DNA from: Candidatus Aminicenantota bacterium
Lineage (GTDB): Bacteria; Acidobacteriota; Aminicenantia; UBA2199
Direction of reading: 5' to 3'
Assembly (NCBI GenBank): GCA_023137075.1
Contig: JAGLQA010000199.1
Coordinates: 1 to 5,001, forward strand
Length of the DNA stretch: 5,001 nt
The position numbers and the translations under genes are program-made. The notes under the pieces were generated by a model, which worked only from the letters and a program-made list of their open reading frames with translations, searched no databases and had not been told where the DNA came from. Below are positions 1 to 5,001 of the stretch, piece by piece (the first letter of the stretch is position 1; every line of letters begins with the position of its first letter).

Positions 1-2053
1 CCTGATCGAGGTGGAATACGAACCGCTTCCCGGTGTATTTTCAGTCCCGGATGCCAGGAAAGAAGGCGCTCCGTTAATACACGAAACAGACCCCCGGGGC
101 AAGCCCAGGCAAGACAATAAACTTCCCCTGAAATTTTTCCATCGATCGGGGAACCCGGACGAAGGAAAGAAGTCGTCGGCCTATATAGTTGAGGGAGAAT
201 TCTCGACTCCCTTGATCCAGCAAAGCTGTTTGGGAACCGCCGGTTGTATTGCCGAGTTTGATATGAGCGGCAACCTCACCATATGGACCAAAACCCAGAT
301 CCCGTTCTTGGCACAGCGTGATTTTAACCGGGCTTTATACGCTATGGGACTGCGCGGTAAAAATACCCGGGTCATCGTACCCACCATCGGTGGGGCTTTT
401 GGAACCGGGCTTGACACCCATGCCTACGAATATATCGCCATCCTGCTGGCTTTTCATACCAACAGACCGGTAAAAATAGTGTATAACCGGGACGAAGAGT
501 TCGCCAACCTCTCACCCAGGCAAAGTTCACAAACGAAAATCATACAGGGGTGTGATAAAAAGGGTAAACTAACCTTCCGTCATGTGGAAGTTATTCTCGA
601 CAATGGCGCTTACACGTCCTGGGGCGCCACCTATCCCAGCGTCATGATGCTGCCGGCCACCTCCCTTTACAAGGTAAACAACGTTTACTTTAATGCCGAT
701 TTGTATTACACCAACAACACCTATTGCCAGGCCATGCGGGGTTACGGCAACCCGGAACTCAACTGGGCCTTAGAAAGCAATATGGATGAGTTGGCTGAAC
801 AGGCAGGCATCGACCCCTTTGATTTCCGGATGATTAACCGCAATGAACCGGGTGAAATCACGCCGATGGGTTTGAAAATCAGCACCTGCGGCTTGCAGGA
901 ATGCTTAGAAAAAGTTTCCCGGAAGTTAGATTGGAAGAATAGTCGCAAGCAGGGAAAGCACCGGGGCGTCGGCATGGCATCCCTCTTTCACGTGGGAGGT
1001 GGGGGCCGTATCTACCGGTCCGATGGCACCGGCCTGATGCTTATGTTAGACGATTTCGCCAATGTCTACGTTTTCTACGGCGGCGTGGAGATGGGGCAGG
1101 GGCTGCATTCCGGCCTGGCCCGGACGATTGCCGAGTCCCTGGGTGTACTTCCGGACAAAGTGTTTATAAATGCCACCGATACATTCACCTGTCCCTGGGA
1201 TGTGGGCACCCATGCCAGCAGGGGCGCATTCATGTCGGGTAATGCGGCCATAAAAGCCGCGGAAAACCTGCGCCGGAAAATTTTCGAGTATGCTGAAAAA
1301 ATATTTCCTGAGGATGCGGCAAAAAATTTAAAAAAATTTAAGGAGGATAATCCCGGCTATTCGCCACCCGGTTTTAATGTCGAACAAGCGGCAAAACAGG
1401 ACCGTTTCGACATGGTGGACGGATACATTTTTATAAAGGATGCCCCCGATGAGCCGTGGCTGCGCCTGGAATTGGGGCGTTTGCTCCGGTCAATCCATTT
1501 TCGCCGGCAAGGCACGATGCTGAACGCCGAGGTTTTTTATGATCCGCCCAGTGAACTCCCTGACTGGGAGAAGGGAAAGGGCAATATGTCTTCCACCTAC
1601 GTGTATGGTACCCAGGGAGCGGAAGTGGAGGTTGATACCGAGACCGGTGAGGTTAAGATCCTTCGCCTTATTGCCGTTCATGATGTGGGGAAAGTTCTAA
1701 ATCCCCAGGGTCTTAAAGGCCAGATGTACGGCGCGGCAGCGCAGGGTGTCGGTTATGCTCTATATGAGAAGATACAGACCCGCGAAGGCAAGATCATGAA
1801 TCCGAATTTCAGGGATTATAAGATACCGACCGTTCACGAGATGGATTTCCCCATTGAATTGGAGTTTGTAGAGACGAATGACAGCTTCGGCCCCTTTGGC
1901 GCCAAGGGAGTGGGTGAACCCGGGCTTGTACCCACCGCACCGGCCATTGCCAATGCCGTCTATAATGCGATAGGCGTCCGTATCCGGGATCTTCCCATTA
2001 CTCCTGAAAAGATACTTGCCGCCTTGAAAAAAATGAAAAAAGCGCCCGCCTAG
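1..2053 (+). CDS. Xanthine dehydrogenase/aldehyde oxidase-family molybdopterin-binding large subunit (5'-truncated by window)
   Basis: This is the molybdenum-cofactor catalytic subunit of a molybdenum hydroxylase. Such cytoplasmic enzymes hydroxylate N-heterocycles or aldehydes with water, or dehydroxylate 4-hydroxybenzoyl-CoA, and work with FAD and 2Fe-2S subunits or domains. The frame is open to base 2 and reads LIEVEYEPLP, the family's hammerhead-domain sequence, so the GTG at base 11 is internal and the start lies upstream. Counting that GTG as residue 1, family motifs are GGAFGTG (128-133, usually GGGFGGK), RGYGNPE (243-249, usually RGFGGPQ, with the Mo-site Arg), EMGQG (360-364), THASRG (400-405), HDVGKVLNP (557-565) and GAKGVGEPG (630-638), where Glu636 matches the catalytic Glu. 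The last motif and the following IPITPEKI-like end are intact, so the C-terminus is complete. The usual LE(T/P) before the GGGFGG motif reads LGT (74-76). The substrate cannot be named; 4-hydroxybenzoyl-CoA reductase alpha or a purine or nicotinate-type enzyme are possible. No FAD or Fe-S partner is visible downstream. Confidence 0.93.
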   Translation, partial: LIEVEYEPLPGVFSVPDARKEGAPLIHETDPRGKPRQDNKLPLKFFHRSGNPDEGKKSSAYIVEGEFSTPLIQQSCLGTAGCIAEFDMSGNLTIWTKTQIPFLAQRDFNRALYAMGLRGKNTRVIVPTIGGAFGTGLDTHAYEYIAILLAFHTNRPVKIVYNRDEEFANLSPRQSSQTKIIQGCDKKGKLTFRHVEVILDNGAYTSWGATYPSVMMLPATSLYKVNNVYFNADLYYTNNTYCQAMRGYGNPELNWALESNMDELAEQAGIDPFDFRMINRNEPGEITPMGLKISTCGLQECLEKVSRKLDWKNSRKQGKHRGVGMASLFHVGGGGRIYRSDGTGLMLMLDDFANVYVFYGGVEMGQGLHSGLARTIAESLGVLPDKVFINATDTFTCPWDVGTHASRGAFMSGNAAIKAAENLRRKIFEYAEKIFPEDAAKNLKKFKEDNPGYSPPGFNVEQAAKQDRFDMVDGYIFIKDAPDEPWLRLELGRLLRSIHFRRQGTMLNAEVFYDPPSELPDWEKGKGNMSSTYVYGTQGAEVEVDTETGEVKILRLIAVHDVGKVLNPQGLKGQMYGAAAQGVGYALYEKIQTREGKIMNPNFRDYKIPTVHEMDFPIELEFVETNDSFGPFGAKGVGEPGLVPTAPAIANAVYNAIGVRIRDLPITPEKILAALKKMKKAPA

Positions 2054-2086
2054 GGCTTGACTTTCTGTTTCTATTGGAGTATTTTC

Positions 2087-2094
2087 GAGGAAGG
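2087..2094 (+). promoter_or_regulatory. Shine-Dalgarno for the 109-residue protein
   Basis: GAGGAAGG lies 5 bases before the ATG at 2100, with its GAGG core 9 bases away. It is a strong ribosome binding site and supports 2100 as the start. The 46-base gap after the molybdenum-hydroxylase stop has no hairpin or T-tract, so read-through from that gene is possible. Confidence 0.7.
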
Positions 2095-2099
2095 AAAAA

Positions 2100-2429
2100 A
2101 TGAACCTGGAGGAAATCAAAAAGAAAAAAAAAGAGGCGTACATGATGGCCGAAAAAATGGTCCGGGCGAGATTGTCCCTGTCGGTCAAGGACAGGCAATT
2201 GTCGGAAAACTATGCGCATGAATTGGATAAGTTCGGATTCAAAATAATAAAAATTTCACCAAGAGGGATTAGCTTTGCCGGAGACATCCGTTTATATGAA
2301 AAAATTTTTAACTCAAAGATAGTAGAAACGAGCGAAGGGATGAGGTTCCGGAAAGAACCCACTATCCCCGAAGGGATTAAACAGCATATGGATTCCATTT
2401 ATTTCCCGACAAAGCCCATATTTTTCTAA
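2100..2429 (+). CDS. Small lysine-rich protein resembling the prodomain of the adjacent S8 protease
   Basis: I do not recognise this 109-residue protein from a named family. It has no signal peptide, membrane segment or cysteine. Residues 1-35 are charged and probably helical, with five lysines in a row at 7-11. Residues 46-62 (FGFKIIKISPRGISFAG) look like paired beta strands, followed by YEKIF (66-70) and a proline-containing tail ending PTKPIFF. The next gene's protein carries the same order before its catalytic domain: FKEIF, then IPEELK and IPTPPEFY. Over the last 23 residues (87-109 against 106-128 of the protease) I count nine identities without gaps. I infer a free-standing propeptide-like protein, perhaps an inhibitor or folding partner in the manner of I9-type subtilisin inhibitors; membership of I9 is not shown. 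It lies 56 bases before the protease in the same direction, so co-transcription is likely. A second start at 2142 or 2145, with GAGG at 2133-2136, would drop the lysine run. The region is visibly richer in A+T than its neighbours. Confidence 0.8.
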   Translation: MNLEEIKKKKKEAYMMAEKMVRARLSLSVKDRQLSENYAHELDKFGFKIIKISPRGISFAGDIRLYEKIFNSKIVETSEGMRFRKEPTIPEGIKQHMDSIYFPTKPIFF

Positions 2430-2470
2430 ATTAGTAAAAAGCATCTGATTTAATAAAAAAAATACATTTA

Positions 2471-2480
2471 AAAGGGAGGT
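2471..2480 (+). promoter_or_regulatory. Strong Shine-Dalgarno for the S8 protease
   Basis: AAAGGGAGGT contains GGGAGG ending 6 bases before the ATG at 2486, close to an ideal Firmicutes ribosome binding site. It fixes the protease start and implies efficient translation. The rest of the 56-base gap is A/T-rich, with no clear terminator between the two genes. Confidence 0.85.
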
Positions 2481-2485
2481 TTTAA

Positions 2486-2875
2486 ATGTCTGAGCAAATC
2501 AGGGTACGCCTGGTACCCAAAACGAGAGAAGGTGATTCCATCACAGCGGATTTAAGGGAAATTTTCCCCCTGGTTGCAAAACGTTTTTCACCGGATGTGA
2601 GAAGAACCACGGAAGCCTTACGAAAATCACTTCATATCGGGATTTCCGCGAAAATTACCCGGAATAATTCCTTAGATGCGGAGGTGCCGAAAGCGAAATT
2701 CAAAGAAATTTTCAAAACGGATTTGATTGAAAAGAAATCCAAAGAACCGCCCGTTCGCGTCTTTAAGGGCCCAGAGAGCGTTCTGTCACCAAAATCGGAA
2801 TTAAAGATCCCGGAGGAGTTGAAAGATACGATTGCCTTTGCCTATATCCCGACACCACCGGAATTTTATGGCATA
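2486..2875 (+). other. Propeptide-like N-terminal region of the S8 protease
   Basis: Residues 1 to about 130 precede the first conserved subtilase sequence. In subtilases such a region is normally an intramolecular chaperone and inhibitor that is cut off during maturation. Its end (106-128, bases 2801-2869) matches the C-terminus of the upstream 109-residue protein, including IPE, K, Y, PT, P and F. The motif ends about 44 residues before Asp172, where a pro/mature junction would be expected. The exact cleavage site cannot be read from the sequence. Confidence 0.5.
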
Positions 2876-3886
2876 TCATTCATTTCACCCTGCGTCAGCG
2901 TGTATCACCTGAGGTTAGCGGAAGTGCTGCGGTCGCTTAACGGCAGTCCATGCCACAGAAATGGCTGGACCGGCCGGAATACTCGCGTGGCTATGGCAGA
3001 TACGGGTTTTGCCAGGCACTCCTACTTTGACAGCCAGGGGTATAACATTCAACGGGTTTCGACACCGGGTTTGGGTGACCCCGCAGAGGATACCAGCGGT
3101 CACGGCACCGGAGAAAGCGCGAATGTTCTGGTAATGGCACCCGATTGCCAATTTATCGGGGTCAAACACAGCGATTATTCGGCCCTGGCATTGGAAACAT
3201 CATTGGAGCAAAACCCCCACATTATCAGCAATTCCTGGGGATGGGATATTGACAAATATTCAAAAGAAGAGATCAAGAATACGGACCCCAACCTGTTTAA
3301 TGAGATTCGTGATGTCGAATTTATTATTAACGATGCCATCGACGACGGTGTTATTGTCGTGTTTGCCGCGGGAAATGGCCATAAAGCATTCCCCGCCTCT
3401 ATGCCCGATGTGATTGCGGTTGGTGGGGTGACGGTTGAAGCGGATGGAACTCTCAAAGCGTCAAGTTACGCCAGCTCTTTTGAAAGCCAATTGTACCCGG
3501 GACGCCGGGTGCCGGATGTGTGCGGCATCGTGGGTGAATATGGCAGCGAGCCGATGAAAGGCCATATTATGCTGCCAGTGCCAAAGGGCTGCAATCTTGA
3601 AGGAAGTAATATGCCGGAGTCGAAGAGCAAGAAGGGTTGGGGCATTTTTTCCGGTACCTCCGCCGCCTGTCCGCAAGCGGCCGGAATTACCGCTTTGATG
3701 TTGTCGGCCAACCCGGATTTAACCCCGGGCCAGGTAAAATCCATCTTACAGGAAACGGCAAAAGATGTAAATAGAGGCACGACGGGTTTAGGGGATGAGG
3801 CGCGCACCGGGCCGGATGAAGCAACCGGGGCGGGATTTATCGACGCCTATCAAGCCTGCCTGAGCGCCGGCCGAATGAGAGGTTAG
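2486..3886 (+). CDS. Subtilisin-like serine protease (peptidase family S8), no visible signal peptide
   Basis: This 466-residue protein cleaves peptide bonds with the subtilase Asp-His-Ser triad. Visible residues are Asp172 in MADTG, His206 in SGHGTG, the oxyanion Asn297 in AAGNG, and Ser392 in SGTSAACP; SNSWG (248-252) is the substrate-binding strand. All four key residues are present, so it should be active. Residues 1 to about 130 form a propeptide-like region with FKEIF (72-76), IPEELK (108-113) and IPTPPEFY (121-128), then an N-terminal helix and WTGRNTRVAMADTG leading into the catalytic domain. The start is polar (MSEQIRVRLV) without a hydrophobic core, so a Sec signal is not seen, and no C-terminal anchor or sorting motif is present. 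Seven cysteines (136, 156, 221, 346, 369, 395, 458) are many for a secreted subtilase. I infer a cytoplasmic enzyme, or one exported by an unseen route. A roughly 45-residue stretch (343-387) between PDVCG and GWGIFSG replaces the usual short APG segment before the catalytic Ser. The preceding small gene is its likely partner; the physiological substrate is unknown. Confidence 0.95.
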   Translation: MSEQIRVRLVPKTREGDSITADLREIFPLVAKRFSPDVRRTTEALRKSLHIGISAKITRNNSLDAEVPKAKFKEIFKTDLIEKKSKEPPVRVFKGPESVLSPKSELKIPEELKDTIAFAYIPTPPEFYGISFISPCVSVYHLRLAEVLRSLNGSPCHRNGWTGRNTRVAMADTGFARHSYFDSQGYNIQRVSTPGLGDPAEDTSGHGTGESANVLVMAPDCQFIGVKHSDYSALALETSLEQNPHIISNSWGWDIDKYSKEEIKNTDPNLFNEIRDVEFIINDAIDDGVIVVFAAGNGHKAFPASMPDVIAVGGVTVEADGTLKASSYASSFESQLYPGRRVPDVCGIVGEYGSEPMKGHIMLPVPKGCNLEGSNMPESKSKKGWGIFSGTSAACPQAAGITALMLSANPDLTPGQVKSILQETAKDVNRGTTGLGDEARTGPDEATGAGFIDAYQACLSAGRMRG

Positions 3887-3887
3887 T

Positions 3888-3910
3888 CCTGGATGATTTA
3901 AAGAACCAGG
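3888..3910 (+). repeat. Short dyad CCTGG-N13-CCAGG after the protease stop
   Basis: Five-base arms CCTGG (3888-3892) and CCAGG (3906-3910) flank an A/T-rich centre containing TTTAAA. The dyad starts two bases after the protease stop and lies about 25 bases before the predicted -35 of the next gene. The stem is too short, the loop too long, and no T-tract follows, so a Rho-independent terminator is unlikely. A protein-binding dyad is possible but unproven. Confidence 0.3.
3894..3904 (+). repeat. 11-base direct repeat TGATTTAAAGA, copy 1
   Basis: An exact copy of this 11-mer occurs again at 3974-3984, 80 bases downstream in the same orientation. The two copies bracket the predicted promoter. 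This copy sits inside the CCTGG/CCAGG dyad. A possible operator half-site is inference only. Confidence 0.4.
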
Positions 3911-3935
3911 TGACGAATTCCCCCCGGGCGAGACC

Positions 3936-3964
3936 TTGCAAAAAGTGGAGATATTATATACAAT
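3936..3964 (+). promoter_or_regulatory. Sigma-A-type promoter for the acyl-CoA synthetase
   Basis: TTGCAA (3936-3941, 4 of 6 to TTGACA) and TACAAT (3959-3964, 5 of 6 to TATAAT) are separated by exactly 17 bases. Transcription would start near 3971, leaving a leader of about 30 bases that includes the ribosome binding site. This suggests that the synthetase is transcribed separately from the protease pair. Confidence 0.5.
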
Positions 3965-3973
3965 ACAATTCCC

Positions 3974-3984
3974 TGATTTAAAGA
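3974..3984 (+). repeat. 11-base direct repeat TGATTTAAAGA, copy 2
   Basis: This is identical to 3894-3904. It lies just after the predicted transcription start and 20 bases before the synthetase start, where a bound repressor could block transcription. A 9-of-11 match (TGATTTAATAA) lies at 2446-2456, upstream of the protease. Confidence 0.4.
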
Positions 3985-3993
3985 TAATAATTT

Positions 3994-4000
3994 GAGAGGT
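3994..4000 (+). promoter_or_regulatory. Shine-Dalgarno deciding the synthetase start
   Basis: GAGAGGT directly precedes ATGATG. The GAGG core ends 1 base before the ATG at 4001 but 4 bases before the ATG at 4004, so the second ATG is the better-spaced start. The difference is a single methionine. Confidence 0.6.
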
Positions 4001-4003
4001 ATG

Positions 4004-5001
4004 ATGAAACATGAATTGGATTATATTTTCCGGCCCCGCTCGATTGCAGTGGTAGGCGCGTCCCGGCGCAAAGGCACTATCGGCCGGGAGATCTTACATA
4101 ACATTTTATCCGCTGAATTTAATGGGAAAGTTTTCCCGGTTAATCCCACAACACCGGTAATACATTCTATAAAAGCCTATTCGACCATTCTCGATGTTCC
4201 CGATGCCGTAGACCTGGCTATTATAATTGTGCCGAAAGGACACGTTACAAAAGTAGCCGAACAGTGCGGAGAAAAGGGAGTTAAAGGAATGGTCGTTATT
4301 TCCGCCGGGTTTTCAGAAGTCGGACCCGTAGGAAAAGCACATGAATTGGAACTCCTGGAGGTGGTTAGAGGGTATAACATGCGGATGATCGGACCAAACT
4401 GTTTCGGGGTGGTAAATACGGACCCGGAAATCAACCTGAATGTAAATTTCGGCAAAACCTACCCCAAACCCGGGAAAGTCGGATTTATTACCCAGTCGGG
4501 CGCCATGGGTGAGGTTATTATGAGCCATGCTAAAAAATTGGGCATCGGTTTTTCTGTAATGGCCTCCATCGGCAACAAAGCAGACATCTCTTCCAACGAT
4601 ATCCTGGAATATTTTAAAAATGATCCGCAAACCGATATTATACTGATGTACCTGGAAAATTTCGGTAACCCGCGTAACTTCACACGAATAGCACGGGAAG
4701 TATCGCTGGTTAAACCGATTGTAGCGGTAAAATCCGGACGCACCGGTCTGGGAGCCAAAGCCGCCGTCTCTCATACAGGCGCCCTGGCCGGCACGGATGT
4801 AGGCGTCGATGCCCTGTTCGAACAAACCGGGATCACTCGTGTGGACACGGTTGAAGAACTATTTGATGTTGCCGCGGCCCTGTCCACGCAGCCGATCCCG
4901 AAAGGAAACAAAGTGGTCGTTGTAACCAATGCCGGTGGGCCCGGGGTTCTGGCAACCGATGCGCTGATTAACACCGGCATGGAGATGCCCGATTTAGCCC
5001 C
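4004..5001 (+). CDS. NDP-forming acyl-CoA synthetase (ADP-forming acetate--CoA ligase family), 3'-truncated by window
   Basis: This family interconverts acyl-CoA + ADP + phosphate and acid + CoA + ATP through a phosphohistidine, in the cytoplasm. It supports ATP formation in fermenters or acid activation. The 332 visible residues begin with a CoA-binding Rossmann domain (about 1-125): PRSIAVVGASRRKG (11-24), PVNP (45-48), then GPNCFG (130-135). The succinyl-CoA-synthetase-like domain follows with TQSGAMG (163-169), IGNKADISSND (189-199) and SHTGALAG (256-263). His257 is the expected phosphorylated His and is present, as it is in characterised archaeal alpha subunits. A third domain begins at VVVVTNAGGPG (304-314) and the reading frame runs off the window with no stop. 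It may be an alpha subunit of roughly 450-480 residues or a fusion with the ATP-grasp beta part of about 700; the window cannot tell. The acyl substrate is not readable. It has its own promoter candidate, and the gap to the protease gene is the longest here. The alternative start at 4001 adds one Met. Confidence 0.93.
   Translation, partial: MKHELDYIFRPRSIAVVGASRRKGTIGREILHNILSAEFNGKVFPVNPTTPVIHSIKAYSTILDVPDAVDLAIIIVPKGHVTKVAEQCGEKGVKGMVVISAGFSEVGPVGKAHELELLEVVRGYNMRMIGPNCFGVVNTDPEINLNVNFGKTYPKPGKVGFITQSGAMGEVIMSHAKKLGIGFSVMASIGNKADISSNDILEYFKNDPQTDIILMYLENFGNPRNFTRIAREVSLVKPIVAVKSGRTGLGAKAAVSHTGALAGTDVGVDALFEQTGITRVDTVEELFDVAAALSTQPIPKGNKVVVVTNAGGPGVLATDALINTGMEMPDLA

Noticed and set aside
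1321..1346. Tandem AAAAAATTTA x2 followed by AGGAGG inside the molybdenum-hydroxylase gene
   Set aside because: It encodes an ordinary Lys/Phe/Asn-rich linker in frame, and no start codon follows the AGGAGG at usable spacing. It is chance low complexity.
2057..2085. Promoter-like TTGACT-N17-TATTTT after the molybdenum-hydroxylase stop
   Set aside because: The -35 is good (5 of 6) but the -10 is weak (4 of 6). Transcription would begin near 2092, inside the ribosome binding site, leaving about 8 leader bases. It is possible but not supportable as a separate feature.
1760..2188. 142-codon open frame on the - strand
   Set aside because: It overlaps the conserved C-terminal motifs of the molybdenum hydroxylase and the start of the next gene. 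Its translation shows no recognisable domain, so it is a shadow of the + strand genes.
3466..3807. 113-codon open frame on the - strand inside the protease
   Set aside because: It is entirely antisense to the catalytic-serine region of the S8 protease and has no plausible start signal or domain.
3888..3930. Possible Rho-independent terminator after the protease gene
   Set aside because: The only stem is 5 base pairs with a 13-base loop and no T-tract; GAATTC and CCCGGG nearby are isolated short palindromes.
4313..4825. 170-codon open frame on the - strand
   Set aside because: It lies opposite well-conserved acyl-CoA synthetase motifs (GPNCFG to SHTGALAG). The translation has no domain pattern; the open frame reflects codon bias on the coding strand.

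Overview
The window looks like part of the chromosome of an anaerobic, low-to-mid GC Firmicute, possibly of the Desulfotomaculum/Pelotomaculum type. That is inferred from strong purine-rich Shine-Dalgarno sequences (GGGAGG, GAGGAAGG), sigma-A-like promoter spacing, and a molybdenum hydroxylase near an NDP-forming acyl-CoA synthetase. No 16S or other taxonomic marker is present, so this is a guess from style.

Layout: four protein genes, all on the + strand. (1) Bases 1-2053 hold the 3' part of a xanthine dehydrogenase/aldehyde oxidase-family molybdopterin-binding large subunit; its true start lies upstream. (2) Bases 2100-2429 hold a 109-residue, lysine-rich protein. Its C-terminal half resembles the N-terminal (propeptide-like) region of the next gene. 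(3) Bases 2486-3886 hold a subtilisin-like (S8) serine protease with an intact Asp-His-Asn-Ser catalytic set but no visible signal peptide. (4) From 4004 past the window end runs the CoA-binding/phosphohistidine part of an NDP-forming acyl-CoA synthetase (acetyl-CoA synthetase, ADP-forming, family). Intergenic gaps are 46, 56 and about 117 bases. The last gap holds a good promoter candidate and two exact copies of an 11-base repeat. No convincing terminator, tRNA, rRNA, CRISPR array, transposase or attachment site was seen.

Working together: the outer genes are metabolic, a molybdenum-dependent hydroxylase or dehydroxylase and an acyl-CoA/ATP-forming synthetase, such as might serve anaerobic breakdown of aromatic or heterocyclic acids. 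Nothing in the window proves that they share a pathway. The middle pair looks like a self-contained protease unit. The small protein shares with the protease prodomain an 'IF...' segment and an 'IPE..K...(I/Y).PT.P.F' tail, and it ends exactly on that tail. This suggests a free-standing prodomain-like inhibitor or folding partner for a protease that probably stays inside the cell. This pair is the most interesting part of the window.
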